A stretch of DNA of 64,000 nt from Alphaproteobacteria bacterium (GCA_040216735.1 JAVJOO010000002.1:957118-1021117), one strand, 5' to 3'; shown: positions 7,652-16,879, numbered from the stretch's first letter. The notes: a model not told the origin generated them from the letters alone. Numbers and translations are program-made.

Positions 7652-10600
7652 TCATGCCGCCGCGTTGCGTTGGGGAAGCGGATGTTCTAACCGGTTTAGC
7701 AGGTCCGCCCGCGTGTTGTTGGCGGTTTCGACGCTTTTGTCCTTGATCGGCCCGTAGCCCCGAATGGTTTCAGGCAAGCGCGCGAGTTCAATGGCGATCT
7801 CGTGGTTCTCGGGCGTGAGTTTGTCGCCGACCGTTGCGACCATCGCCTCATAGTCCTTGATGAGTTGCCGCTCGGCGCGCCGTTCCGCAAGGTACCCAAA
7901 GGGGTCGAAGGGGCTCCCGCGTAATCCCCGACATTTTGCGAGCAGACGAAACACAGAGAGCATCCACGGGCCGAAAGTCATTTTCTCTGGACGCCCACTC
8001 GCAGGATCAGTGCGCGCTAGAAGCGGCGGGGCTAGGTGAAACTTGATCCGGTAGGGGCCGGCAAATTGGTCATCCAGTTTGCGCAGGAAATCGCCTTCGG
8101 CGAACAGGCGCGCGACCTCGTACTCATCCTTATAGGCCATGAGTTTGAACGCGCCCCGCGCCACGCCCTCGGTAAAGTCCCTCGAATGGGGCGTCCGGTT
8201 CGTCTCGGCTGCCTCGGCGGCGGCAACCAGCCGGCGGTAGCGATCGGCGTAGGCGTCGTTCTGATATTCGGCGAGGAAAGCGGCTCGCCGGTCGACGAGA
8301 CCGTGGAGCGTCGGCGGTGCACTTTTGATGTCACTCGGTTGGACGGCGTGCAGGGCGTCGGGGTTCGCCACGGCGCGGCGCCCGATGTCGAACGCGCGTT
8401 TGTTCGAGGTCACCGATACGCCGTTTAACTCGATCGCCCGGACCATCGATGCCAAGGAAACCGGCACGCGCCCGTGCTGGAAGGCAAAGCCGAGAAGGAA
8501 CATGTTTGTCGCGATGGAATCGCCGAACAGCCGGGTCGCAATCGCCGTCGCGTCGATGAAGTGGGTATGGGCCTCGCCCGCCGCGAGGGACACCTCGGCT
8601 CTCAAGCGGTCGACATCCAGTTCGAAGTCGCGGTCGAGCGTCGAGTCGGCGGTCGGTGTTTCGTGGCTGTTGACGATGGCCCAGGTCCGACCGTTCTCGA
8701 CGGTATTGATTACATCGGCGCTCGCGGCAACGACGAGATCCGCACCCAGAATCAGATCGGCGCCGCCGGTGTCGATGCGCACGGCGCTGAGGTCGTCCGG
8801 GGATGGCGCGATCCGGACGTGGCTGGTGACGGCGCCGCCCTTTTGCGCCAAGCCGGTCTGATCGAGGACCGTAACGCCCTTGCCGTCGAGGTGTGCCGCC
8901 ATGCCGATCAATGCGCCGATGGTGATGACGCCGGTGCCACCGATCCCGGTCACGACGATTCCGAACGGCGCTGTCAGCGGGAAGGTAGCGGGTTCGGCAA
9001 GGTCGATGTCCGGAGCGAAGGCCGGCAAAGTGCGCTCTTCCTTGCGGATTACGCCGCCCTTGACCGTGACGAAACTGGGGCAGAAGCCCTCCAGGCAAGA
9101 ATAGTCCTTGTTGCAGGAAGATTGGTCGATCGCGCGTTTTCGCCCGAATTCCGTGTCGACCGGAACGACCGACAGGCAGTTCGATTGGACCGAGCAATCG
9201 CCGCAGCCCTCGCACACGAGTTCGTTGATGAAGACGCGTTTCGACGGGTCGGGAAAGGTGCCGCGTTTGCGCCGGCGGCGCTTTTCGGCGGCGCACGTTT
9301 GGTCGTAGATCATGACCGTAACCCCCGGCGTCGCCCGCAATTCGCGCTGCAAGGTATCCAGGGAGTCGCGGTGATGAATGGAGGTGCCCGCCGGGAATAT
9401 CGCCGGGCTAGTGTATTTTTCCGGTTCGTCCGAGACGATGGCAATCCGATCGACGCCCTCGGCCCGCACGATTTGGGCAAACCGGTCGACACCGGGGCTG
9501 CCGTCCGGCGTTTGGCCGCCGGTCATCGCGACCGCATCGTTGAAGAGTATTTTGTAGGTGATGTTGACGCCCGCGGCCAAGGCCTGGCGAATGGCGAGAC
9601 TGCCCGAGTGGACGAACGTGCCGTCGCCAAGATTGGCAAAGACGTGCTCGGTCCGCGTAAACGGCGCCTGTCCGACCCAGGCCGCACCCTCACCACCCAT
9701 TTGGCTGAACGTCGCGGTGTCCCGATTCATCGACAGCGCCATGTAGTGGCAACCGATGCCAGCCAGCGCGCGACTGCCCTCGGGCACCTTGGTCGAGCGG
9801 TTATGGGGGCAGCCAGAACAGAAAAAGGGGCTTCGTGCGTCGACGGGGGCCCGGTTTCGCCGCTGATCGTTGCGCGCGGAAAGATATTCGAGGCGCCCTC
9901 TGATCACCGAATCGTCAGCAAACCTTAGGAGCCGCTTGCCGACCAACTGGGCGACCTCGCCTGGCGAAAGGATACCGGCGGTGCACAGCACCCGGTTGCC
10001 CTCGGCGTCGAATTTTCCGATCACGCGCGGCCGCCGCGAACCCGCCAGTTCGTACAACTGAGCTTTGACTTGGTCTTCGAGCAGGGGGCGCTTCTCCTCG
10101 ACCACGAGGATTTCCTCGAGGTCCTTAGCGAACGCGAGTAGGCCTGCACTGTCCAATGGCCAACTCATGCCGACCTTGAAGACACGAATACCGAGCGCGC
10201 CAGCCCGCCGGTCGTCGATGCCGAGCGTACTCAAGGCTTGGCGTACATCGAGATAAGCCTTGCCGGTGGTGATGATGCCTAGCCGCGGGGTCGGCGAGTC
10301 TATGACGATTCGATCGAAACGATTGGCCCGCGCAAAAGCCCTCACGGCATAGCGTTTGTAGTCGTGGAGGCGGGCCTCTTGCTCCAACGCGGTGTCGGGC
10401 CAGCGAATATTCAGGCCCCCGGGGGGCATCTCGAAGTCCTCGGGCTTTACGATCTTGAGCCGATGCGGATCGACCAGCACGCTGGCGGAGCTTTCGACGG
10501 TATCGGCGACGGCGGTGAAACCGACCCATATCCCGGCGTAGCGAGACATCGCCCATCCCAGCAGCCCGTAGTCGATATAGTCCTGGACGCCGGCAGGATT

Positions 10601-11134
10601 GATGACCGGGACCATGGCGCCGACCATCGCATGGTCGCTTTGGTGAGCGAGCGTCGAGGAGACCGCGCCGTGATCGTCGCCGGCGAGCACCAAGACCCCG
10701 CCATGGGGCGAGGTGCCAGCCGCGTTGCCGTGTTTGATTGCGTCCATGGCTCGATCAAGGCCGGGGCCTTTGCCGTACCAAATGGAGAAGACGCCGTCAT
10801 ACCGCGCGCCTTCAAACAGATTGGTTTGCTGGGAGCCCCACACGGCGGTGGCGGCAAGTTCCTCGTTGACCCCGGGTTGGAAGCGAATGTGATTGGAGTC
10901 GAGAAACGGCTTAGCGCGCCATAGGTTCAGATCGTACACCCCGAGGGGCGACCCGCGATAACCAGAGATGAATCCGGCGGTATTCAGACCGTCGCGAAGA
11001 TCGCGCTGCCGCTGCATCATCGGCAAGCGGATGAGGGCTTGCGTCCCGGTCAGGTAGACCCGTCCGGACTCGAGCGTATATTTGTCGTCGAGGCTGGCTG
11101 CGACCGTCATCGGATGATCTGCTTCCACGCTCAT
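7652..11134 (-). CDS. indolepyruvate ferredoxin oxidoreductase, fused alpha-beta type
   Basis: Very large (1160 residues) thiamine-diphosphate and Fe-S enzyme that oxidatively decarboxylates aryl- or other 2-keto acids to acyl-CoA, reducing ferredoxin. The N-terminal half is the IorA-like pyrimidine and TPP-binding part (GFISGYRGSPLG; GDGTFVHSG). Cysteine clusters follow at CSGCPHN and CEGCGDCSVQSNC (4Fe-4S ligands), then an IorB-like gamma domain (GIGGTGVITIG near residue 735). Fused versions are widespread in aerobic proteobacteria. With the downstream SDR it probably serves aromatic or branched amino-acid catabolism. It is divergent from the epimerase gene. Confidence 0.93.
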   Translation of the reverse strand: MSVEADHPMTVAASLDDKYTLESGRVYLTGTQALIRLPMMQRQRDLRDGLNTAGFISGYRGSPLGVYDLNLWRAKPFLDSNHIRFQPGVNEELAATAVWGSQQTNLFEGARYDGVFSIWYGKGPGLDRAMDAIKHGNAAGTSPHGGVLVLAGDDHGAVSSTLAHQSDHAMVGAMVPVINPAGVQDYIDYGLLGWAMSRYAGIWVGFTAVADTVESSASVLVDPHRLKIVKPEDFEMPPGGLNIRWPDTALEQEARLHDYKRYAVRAFARANRFDRIVIDSPTPRLGIITTGKAYLDVRQALSTLGIDDRRAGALGIRVFKVGMSWPLDSAGLLAFAKDLEEILVVEEKRPLLEDQVKAQLYELAGSRRPRVIGKFDAEGNRVLCTAGILSPGEVAQLVGKRLLRFADDSVIRGRLEYLSARNDQRRNRAPVDARSPFFCSGCPHNRSTKVPEGSRALAGIGCHYMALSMNRDTATFSQMGGEGAAWVGQAPFTRTEHVFANLGDGTFVHSGSLAIRQALAAGVNITYKILFNDAVAMTGGQTPDGSPGVDRFAQIVRAEGVDRIAIVSDEPEKYTSPAIFPAGTSIHHRDSLDTLQRELRATPGVTVMIYDQTCAAEKRRRRKRGTFPDPSKRVFINELVCEGCGDCSVQSNCLSVVPVDTEFGRKRAIDQSSCNKDYSCLEGFCPSFVTVKGGVIRKEERTLPAFAPDIDLAEPATFPLTAPFGIVVTGIGGTGVITIGALIGMAAHLDGKGVTVLDQTGLAQKGGAVTSHVRIAPSPDDLSAVRIDTGGADLILGADLVVAASADVINTVENGRTWAIVNSHETPTADSTLDRDFELDVDRLRAEVSLAAGEAHTHFIDATAIATRLFGDSIATNMFLLGFAFQHGRVPVSLASMVRAIELNGVSVTSNKRAFDIGRRAVANPDALHAVQPSDIKSAPPTLHGLVDRRAAFLAEYQNDAYADRYRRLVAAAEAAETNRTPHSRDFTEGVARGAFKLMAYKDEYEVARLFAEGDFLRKLDDQFAGPYRIKFHLAPPLLARTDPASGRPEKMTFGPWMLSVFRLLAKCRGLRGSPFDPFGYLAERRAERQLIKDYEAMVATVGDKLTPENHEIAIELARLPETIRGYGPIKDKSVETANNTRADLLNRLEHPLPQRNAAA

Positions 11135-11280
11135 TAGGTTAGGGCTGTCGACTGTTATTGCAATGCCCTGCCGGGGTTGTGATTGTAGCCGAGCGGTCGC
11201 TTGCGCGCGCCCACCGCGACGTGATTTTGATGGTGCCGGGCGCTATGGTGCGCGCCCAAGGAAAAGTGAGTAATCGACGA

Positions 11281-12252
11281 ATGGCGATCGTTGTTACCGG
11301 CGCGGCCGGGTTTATAGGATTCCACGTGAGCCGCGCATTGTTGGCGCGCGGGGAGCGGGTTATCGGGGTCGATTCGGTCAACGACTATTACGACCCGGCT
11401 CTAAAAGAGGCGCGCCTCGCCCAACTCGCGCCCTCGGACGCATTTTCGTTTGTTCGATCGTCCATCGCGACGCCTGCGTGTTTTGAGGAGCTAGCCAGAT
11501 TCGAAGGCGTGACCGGCGTTGTGCATTTGGCCGCCCAGGCCGGCGTGCGGTACTCGATCGAGAATCCGTTCGCTTATGTCGAGGCTAACTTGGTCGGCCA
11601 CATGCGGATTTTGGAGTATTGCCGGGCGCTCCCCGGACTCGAACACCTCGTTTATGCCAGTTCGAGTTCGGTATACGGGGGAAATACGAAACTGCCGTTC
11701 TCGATCAAGGATCGTGTCGATGAACCTGTCTCGCTCTACGCGGCAACAAAACGGGCCGACGAATTGCTCAGCCACAGTTACAGTCACCTTTTCAGGATTC
11801 CGCAGACAGGATTACGCTTTTTCACCGTCTATGGTCCGTGGGGCCGTCCAGACATGGCATTGTTTTCGTTTACGAAAGCGATCTTGAAGGGCGAGCCCAT
11901 TCGGGTTTTCAACCGCGGCGACATGGTGCGCGACTTCACCTATATCGACGATATCGTCGCTGGGATATTGGCGGCACTAGACCGGCCGCCTAGTGATAAA
12001 GAAGGGGCGCCGCATCGCGTCTACAACCTCGGGAATAACACGCCCGAACCGTTGCTCGGCGTGATCGGGTTGTTGGAGGATGCGTTAGGGAAAAAGGCGG
12101 AAAAGCTCCTCGAGCCGATGCAGCCGGGGGACGTGAAGGCGACCTACGCCGATATTACCGAGAGCCGCCGCGACCTCGGATTTGAGCCGCTTACCCCGAT
12201 TGGGGTCGGAATCCCGCGTTTCGTCGAATGGTACCTAGATTATCATGCCTGA
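11281..12252 (+). CDS. NAD-dependent sugar-nucleotide epimerase (UDP-glucuronate epimerase-like)
   Basis: Extended SDR of 323 residues. It shows the Rossmann loop VTGAAGFIGFHVS (residues 5-17), the VDSVNDYYDP segment typical of UDP-glucuronate 4-epimerases, SSSSVYGG near 130 and the catalytic YAATK near 154-158. It would epimerize UDP-glucuronate to UDP-galacturonate for lipopolysaccharide or capsule. The ATG at 11281 places the Rossmann motif at the N terminus, and a GGA-rich site lies upstream. The stop overlaps the start of the following thioesterase. No other polysaccharide genes are near, so it is an isolated sugar gene. Confidence 0.9.
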   Translation: MAIVVTGAAGFIGFHVSRALLARGERVIGVDSVNDYYDPALKEARLAQLAPSDAFSFVRSSIATPACFEELARFEGVTGVVHLAAQAGVRYSIENPFAYVEANLVGHMRILEYCRALPGLEHLVYASSSSVYGGNTKLPFSIKDRVDEPVSLYAATKRADELLSHSYSHLFRIPQTGLRFFTVYGPWGRPDMALFSFTKAILKGEPIRVFNRGDMVRDFTYIDDIVAGILAALDRPPSDKEGAPHRVYNLGNNTPEPLLGVIGLLEDALGKKAEKLLEPMQPGDVKATYADITESRRDLGFEPLTPIGVGIPRFVEWYLDYHA

Positions 12253-12694
12253 CCGGCATCGCTCCGAAGAACCAGCTATTGCGCTAGACCTCATCAAAAG
12301 CTTCGGCGCGGAGATCCCGTTTCTCAAGGCGCTCGAGACGCGCATCGACTTTCTCGACCGCGGTCGCTGCGGTCTATCGTTGGACTGGAGAGAGAACCTT
12401 GTCGGCGATGCCGCCACCGGCGTCGTCCATGGCGGGGTCATTTCGACGCTCCTCGATTCGGCTTCGGGGATGGCTGTGTTCTCTGTAATTCCACGGGTGA
12501 TGCAGGTTGCGACGCTCGACCTTCGAATCGACTACTTGCGGCCCGCGCTCCCGCGCGTTGCCATCAAGGCGGAAGCGGATTGCTATCGGTTGAGCAATAA
12601 CATCGCTTTTGTGCGAGGACGCGCCTACCAAGAGGCCGACCGAGAGATCGCCAGCGGTCTTGCAACCTTCATGCTGGATTCTAGCGCTCTTTGA
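12245..12694 (+). CDS. PaaI-type hotdog thioesterase
   Basis: Hotdog-fold protein of 149 residues related to PaaI thioesterases, which hydrolyse acyl-CoAs. The diagnostic segment is VVHGGVISTLLDSASG (about residues 60-75), where the glycines and Asp form the CoA-thioester active site. A strand-rich core follows (TLDLRIDYLRPA). It overlaps the epimerase gene by eight bases and is followed two bases later by a second, diverged hotdog gene, so the pair may form a heteromer or have split substrates. Substrate unknown. Confidence 0.88.
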   Translation: MPDRHRSEEPAIALDLIKSFGAEIPFLKALETRIDFLDRGRCGLSLDWRENLVGDAATGVVHGGVISTLLDSASGMAVFSVIPRVMQVATLDLRIDYLRPALPRVAIKAEADCYRLSNNIAFVRGRAYQEADREIASGLATFMLDSSAL

Positions 12695-12696
12695 CC

Positions 12697-13164
12697 ATGG
12701 ACGACCGCCTCGAGAAATTGCGCGACGCGAAAGCCAGAGGGGCACCGCAGGAGATCGTTCGCGCCATTCCCTATCTCGAATTCCTCGGCGTTACAGTTCA
12801 AGAGGAGGGGGGCGATCTTGTGTGCTTCCTCCCATTTCAAGAGAAACTCGTTGGCAACCCGACGTTGCCAGCACTCCATGGCGGTGTGATCGGAAGTCTG
12901 TTGGAAAGCGTGGCGCTTTTGCAACTGATATGGTCATTGGAGAGTACGGCGCTGCCCAGAACCATCAATACATCCCTGGATTTCTTGCGGAGCGGGCAGG
13001 CGAAGGGCACCTACGCCCGCGGTCGAATCACAAAGCAGGGTCGCCGCGTTGCAAACGTCCGTGCCGAGGCGTGGCAGGACGATCCCTCGCGTTTGATTGC
13101 AGCGGCGCATGGCCACTTCCTTCTCGCCACAGGAACAACAAGAGGTACCGGCAATGAGCGTTGA
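12697..13164 (+). CDS. second PaaI-type hotdog thioesterase
   Basis: Second hotdog protein (155 residues) in tandem with the one before. The active-site segment here is ALHGGVIGSLLESVALL, with Glu in place of the Asp of its neighbour. The core TINTSLDFLRSGQAKGTYARG matches the family. The ATG at 12697 is two bases after the previous stop; a TTG at 12691 is an alternative. The 3' end overlaps the M3 peptidase start by 11 bases. The two paralogues are clearly diverged, so this is an old duplication. Confidence 0.85.
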   Translation: MDDRLEKLRDAKARGAPQEIVRAIPYLEFLGVTVQEEGGDLVCFLPFQEKLVGNPTLPALHGGVIGSLLESVALLQLIWSLESTALPRTINTSLDFLRSGQAKGTYARGRITKQGRRVANVRAEAWQDDPSRLIAAAHGHFLLATGTTRGTGNER

Positions 13165-14947
13165 GGCCACCGTAGACCTGCCGGTATGGGACCTATCCGA
13201 TCTTTATGCCGCGCCCGACTCGCCCGAGGTCGGCGCCGATCTTGCCGCGCTGCAGGGTGCCGCAAAGCGTTTTTGTAAGGAATACCAAGGGGCCGTTGCG
13301 GCGCTCAAGCCCGCCGCCTTCACGCAGGCCATCGAACGCTACGAGGATATCCAAGAGAGCCTGGGGAAGCTGGCAAGCTACGCCCAGTTGTTGCGGGCGG
13401 GCGACCTCAACAACGCCGCCGTCGCGAAATTCGCCCAGGATATCGGCGAAAAGTTGAACACGATTTCATCCGACCTTATTTTTTTCGCCCTTGAGATAAA
13501 CCGTATTGAGGACGCGGCCCTCTCCAACCTAGCGGGGCATAAGGATTGTGAGAAATACCGGCCCTGGATCGAAAATGTCCGGGTCTACCGGCCGCACGAA
13601 TTAGCCGACGATGTGGAAAAACTGTTTCACGAAAAGGCCGTCACGGGCTCGATCGGGTGGGGACGGTTGTTTGACGAGACGCTTGCCGCTTCGCGCTACG
13701 ACCTCGCCGGAGAAACCGTAACCCTCGAGCATGCACTGAACCTTTTGACCGACCCCGACCGTGAGCAACGGCGGCGCGCGGCAGCGGCCTTGGCGGCGAC
13801 CTTCGAGGAAAAAGCGCCCTTGTTTGCGCTCGTGACGAACGTGCTCGTCAAAGACAAGGAGATCGAAGATCGGTGGCGAAAGTATCCGGCGCCAGCCGCG
13901 GCACGGCATCTCGCCAACCTCGTCGAACCTGAGGTCGTCGATGCGCTTGAAAATGCGGTGGCGGCCTCGTTCTCGCGCACGTCGCACCGGTATTACGGAA
14001 TGAAGGCCCGCTGGCTCGGCGTCGAAAAACTTGAACATTTCGATCGCAACGCACCCTTGCCGCAAGCCGACGAACGGAAGTTCTCGTGGGCAAACGCGCG
14101 CGACACAGTCCTTGGCGCCTATGAGCGCTTCTCAGACGACCTTGGGCAAGTTGGACGCACGTTTTTCGATCATGCATGGATCGACGCGCCGCCGCGGCCG
14201 GGCAAATCGCCGGGTGCCTTTGCCCACCCCACCGTCCCGTCAGCCCATCCTTACTTGCTGCTCAACTACCAGGGCAAAGTCAGGGACGTCATGACATTGG
14301 CGCACGAGCTTGGGCACGGCGTCCATCAGGTGTTGGCCGGCCCCCAAGGGGCATTGATGGCTGATACGCCGCTAACGTTGGCTGAAACCGCCTCCGTGTT
14401 CGGCGAGCAGCTCGTCTTTAGGGCATTGCTTGACGCCGAATCGGACCCGGTTCGGCGCCGGTATATGTTGGCCGGTAAAGTCGAGGACATGATCAATACC
14501 GTCGTCCGGCAAATCGCCTTCTACCGTTTCGAAAAAGCGGTCCATGACGAGCGGCGGCAGGGCGAAATCACCGTCGATCGGTTCGGCGAGATATGGCTCT
14601 CAGTTCAAACCGAAAGCCTCGGACCTGCCTTCACGCTCGGCGCGGACTATCGCAACTACTGGTGCTACATCCCGCACTTCGTCCACTCGCCGTTTTATGT
14701 GTACGCCTATGCCTTTGGCGATTGTTTGGTCAACGCGCTGTATGCCGTGTTTCAGAATTCCGAGGCCGGGTTCCAGGAGCGCTATATCGCGATGCTGAAG
14801 GCGGGCGGCACCAAGCGGCACAGGGAGTTGCTGGCCCTCTTTGGGTTAGACGCGTCCGAGCCGGCATTTTGGCAACAGGGGCTCGACCTTATTTCGGGCT
14901 TCATCGATGAACTGGAAGAGATCGGCGAGGCAGGTGCGCATGGTTGA
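13154..14947 (+). CDS. pepF: M3 family oligoendopeptidase F
   Basis: Cytoplasmic zinc metallopeptidase of 597 residues that cleaves short peptides. The HELGH zinc motif lies at residues 384-388, in MTLAHELGHGVHQ, and the third ligand is expected in the following ETASVFGEQ segment. Length and the N-terminal WDLSDLYAAPDSP opening match the PepF/M3B group. The ATG at 13154 is chosen because it directly precedes the conserved start; an upstream in-frame ATG at 13097 lies inside the thioesterase gene. It overlaps its neighbours on both sides, so the cluster from the epimerase onwards is one transcription unit. Confidence 0.92.
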   Translation: MSVEATVDLPVWDLSDLYAAPDSPEVGADLAALQGAAKRFCKEYQGAVAALKPAAFTQAIERYEDIQESLGKLASYAQLLRAGDLNNAAVAKFAQDIGEKLNTISSDLIFFALEINRIEDAALSNLAGHKDCEKYRPWIENVRVYRPHELADDVEKLFHEKAVTGSIGWGRLFDETLAASRYDLAGETVTLEHALNLLTDPDREQRRRAAAALAATFEEKAPLFALVTNVLVKDKEIEDRWRKYPAPAAARHLANLVEPEVVDALENAVAASFSRTSHRYYGMKARWLGVEKLEHFDRNAPLPQADERKFSWANARDTVLGAYERFSDDLGQVGRTFFDHAWIDAPPRPGKSPGAFAHPTVPSAHPYLLLNYQGKVRDVMTLAHELGHGVHQVLAGPQGALMADTPLTLAETASVFGEQLVFRALLDAESDPVRRRYMLAGKVEDMINTVVRQIAFYRFEKAVHDERRQGEITVDRFGEIWLSVQTESLGPAFTLGADYRNYWCYIPHFVHSPFYVYAYAFGDCLVNALYAVFQNSEAGFQERYIAMLKAGGTKRHRELLALFGLDASEPAFWQQGLDLISGFIDELEEIGEAGAHG

Positions 14948-15182
14948 GCAAGGATCCCCGGAATTCGAAATCCTCGAAACGCTTTGCAAGATGCCGCGGC
15001 CGGTGCGCGGCATGTCGGAAGCGATGCTGCTGCGGACGTTCAAATCCGCCCGTGCCATCCATACGCTTGCTGCCGATGGACTGATTCACTGCCGAGGCTG
15101 GAACGATGGGCCGGGCGGGGTATGGGTGCCGACAAAAAAGGGTGAAGCGCTGGTCGACGGTTCGGGCGCGGACCGCGCGTAA
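14940..15182 (+). CDS. small protein of unknown function
   Basis: An 80-residue protein starting inside the end of pepF (8-base overlap) with an AGG-rich ribosome site. I do not recognise the family by name. The sequence FEILETLCKMPRPVRGMSEAMLLRTFKSARAI followed by LAADGLIHCRGW and a short beta-rich end (GGVWVPTKKG) resembles a compact winged-helix layout, which would fit nucleic-acid binding. That is inference from pattern only. Overlap with pepF and codon use like its neighbours argue that it is real. Confidence 0.65.
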   Translation: MVEQGSPEFEILETLCKMPRPVRGMSEAMLLRTFKSARAIHTLAADGLIHCRGWNDGPGGVWVPTKKGEALVDGSGADRA

Positions 15183-15193
15183 CGAAGGCAATG

Positions 15194-15230
15194 TTGATGC
15201 CCGGCAGGGTCTGCTATAAGGGCCCTGCCG
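15194..15230 (+). promoter_or_regulatory. promoter with overlapping inverted repeat before the oxidase/transhydrogenase operon
   Basis: TTGATG (15194-15199) and TATAAG (15215-15220) with a 15-base spacer form a plausible sigma-70-type promoter. An exact inverted repeat, CGGCAGGG at 15202-15209 and CCCTGCCG at 15223-15230, brackets the -10 and could be an operator. A GAAGGAG ribosome site follows at 15237-15243. Confidence 0.55.
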
Positions 15231-15249
15231 AAATGCGAAGGAGCGGACT

Positions 15250-15378
15250 ATGGCTGAAAATCAACAGATCGATCTGCCTCAGAAGCAGCAAACCTGGGCC
15301 GGATTTACCCGCCTCGTTCAGTGGGTTAGCGGGTTGACTATCGTCACCCTCGGGCTCATGGCCATCTTCCTCCTTTAG
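15250..15378 (+). CDS. aa3-type cytochrome c oxidase subunit IV, small
   Basis: Forty-two-residue single-helix membrane protein, too short for many gene callers. A hydrophilic head ends in the family pattern TWAGFTRLVQW (residues 15-25), then one transmembrane helix (LTIVTLGLMAIFLL). This matches the bacterial aa3-type oxidase subunit IV family, a non-catalytic subunit of cytochrome c oxidase. A strong GAAGGAG lies seven bases before the ATG. It sits upstream of the transhydrogenase genes, a linkage I recall from other alphaproteobacteria. Confidence 0.85.
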   Translation: MAENQQIDLPQKQQTWAGFTRLVQWVSGLTIVTLGLMAIFLL

Positions 15379-15440
15379 GTGACGACGGTTTCGTCCCATA
15401 GGCCCTGGGCGGGCTTCGTCCTCGGCGTTCGGTCGCGGCC

Positions 15441-16583
15441 ATGAAAGTCCTGGTTGTTCGAGAGACGCGTGTTAACGAACGCCGTGTCGCCGCGACGCCC
15501 GAGACGGTGAAAAAGCTGGTGTCTCTGGGGTGCACCGTTGCCGTCGAAGCGGGTGCGGGCGCGGCGGCCAACATCACGGACGACTCCTATCGTGAGGCCG
15601 GTGCCGACGTCGTAAGCGATATTTCGTCGACGTCGGACGCCGATGTCTTGCTCAAGGTTCAACGGCCGGGCGAAGGCCGGGACGAGAGTTCCAGTCTGAA
15701 ACCCGGCGGCTTGCTGATTGGCATGCTGGCGCCCACCGCCGATGAGGATCAAATCAAGGGATACGCGGATCGCGGCATCGTCGCGATTTCGCTTGAATTG
15801 CTGCCGCGGATCACGCGGGCGCAAAGCATGGATGTGCTGTCGTCCCAATCCAATTTGGCCGGCTATAAGGCGGTCCTGGATGCGGCGAGCGTCTATGGGC
15901 GGGCGATGCCGATGATGATGACCGCGGCGGGGACGGTTGCCCCGGCCAAGGTTTTCGTCCTTGGCGCAGGCGTGGCTGGCCTCCAGGCGATTGCGACGGC
16001 GCGTCGCCTTGGCGCGATCGTTTCCGCTACCGATGTGCGGCCGGTGGCCAAGGAACAGGTTGAGTCGCTGGGGGCGAAGTTCGTCATGGTGGAGTCGCCC
16101 GAAGCGGAAAACGCGGAAACCGCCGGTGGTTATGCGCGCGAAATGAGTGCCGATTATCAGCAACGTCAGCAGGCGCTGGTTAGGTCCACACTAGAAAAGT
16201 CCGACATCGCCATCTGTACGGCTCTGATACCGGGCCGCCGCGCACCGACGTTGATCAATGCGGATACCGTTCGCAGCATGAAGCCGGGGAGCGTGATCGT
16301 CGACCTGGCGGTCGAGCAAGGCGGCAATTGCGAATTGTCCGTCCCCGGTGAGGTTGCCGACGTCAATGGCGTCATGATCGTCGGCTACTTCAACGTGCCC
16401 AGCCGCTTGGCAACGGACGCCTCGGCACTCTACGCCAAGAACCTGTTTAACTTTCTTTCTCCCCTGATCGACGCCGAGTCGAAATCTCTCAAGATCGATT
16501 GGGAGGATGAGATCCTGAAGGCGACTGTGCTGACCCGCGACGGCCAAGTCGTCCTTCCAAAATCCGAGGGAAAGGCATCGTAA
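15441..16583 (+). CDS. pntAA: NAD(P) transhydrogenase subunit alpha part 1
   Basis: NAD(H)-binding domain I of the proton-translocating transhydrogenase (380 residues), a cytoplasmic protein that passes hydride from NADH to NADP+. It starts MKVLVVRETRVNERRVA, with RITRAQSMDVLSSQ (about residues 120-133) and the Rossmann loop VLGAGVAGLQA near 174-184. PAKVFVLG precedes that loop as in alanine dehydrogenase relatives. The stop overlaps the ATG of pntAB (TAATG at 16581-16585). The separate alpha-1, alpha-2 and beta chains are the Rhodospirillum-type arrangement. Confidence 0.96.
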   Translation: MKVLVVRETRVNERRVAATPETVKKLVSLGCTVAVEAGAGAAANITDDSYREAGADVVSDISSTSDADVLLKVQRPGEGRDESSSLKPGGLLIGMLAPTADEDQIKGYADRGIVAISLELLPRITRAQSMDVLSSQSNLAGYKAVLDAASVYGRAMPMMMTAAGTVAPAKVFVLGAGVAGLQAIATARRLGAIVSATDVRPVAKEQVESLGAKFVMVESPEAENAETAGGYAREMSADYQQRQQALVRSTLEKSDIAICTALIPGRRAPTLINADTVRSMKPGSVIVDLAVEQGGNCELSVPGEVADVNGVMIVGYFNVPSRLATDASALYAKNLFNFLSPLIDAESKSLKIDWEDEILKATVLTRDGQVVLPKSEGKAS

Positions 16584-16879
16584 TGGAGGCGGTCGTCATC
16601 GACCCATTCGTTTTTCGCCTCGCAATATTCGTGCTGGCGATCTTCGTTGGGTACTACGTTGTATGGAGCGTCACGCCCGCGCTTCACACGCCGCTCATGG
16701 CCGTTACCAATGCGATTTCCAGCGTTATTATCGTGGGCGCGTTGATTGCCGCGGGGCCCGAGGACATCAACCTTGCCAAGATATTTGGGTTCGTTGCGAT
16801 CGTCCTGGCGGCAGTGAACATCTTCGGCGGATTTGTCGTAACCCAGCGCATGCTGCAGATGTTCAAGAAGAAGAAATAG
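16583..16879 (+). CDS. pntAB: NAD(P) transhydrogenase subunit alpha part 2
   Basis: Small membrane subunit of 98 residues, carrying the first helices of the proton channel (domain II). Three hydrophobic helices are visible (FRLAIFVLAIFVGYYVV, VTNAISSVIIVGALIAA, FGFVAIVLAAVNIFGGF) around the conserved HTPLMAVTNAISS loop. It ends in a lysine tail (FKKKK). It overlaps pntAA by one base, and pntB starts one base after its stop, so synthesis of the three chains is likely coupled. Confidence 0.95.
   Translation: MEAVVIDPFVFRLAIFVLAIFVGYYVVWSVTPALHTPLMAVTNAISSVIIVGALIAAGPEDINLAKIFGFVAIVLAAVNIFGGFVVTQRMLQMFKKKK

Noticed and set aside
8474-9928. Long open frame (484 codons) on the plus strand inside the indolepyruvate oxidoreductase gene
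   Set aside because: It is antisense to a firmly identified enzyme, rich in Arg, Gly and Asp as expected from high-GC shadow frames, and has no recognisable domain.
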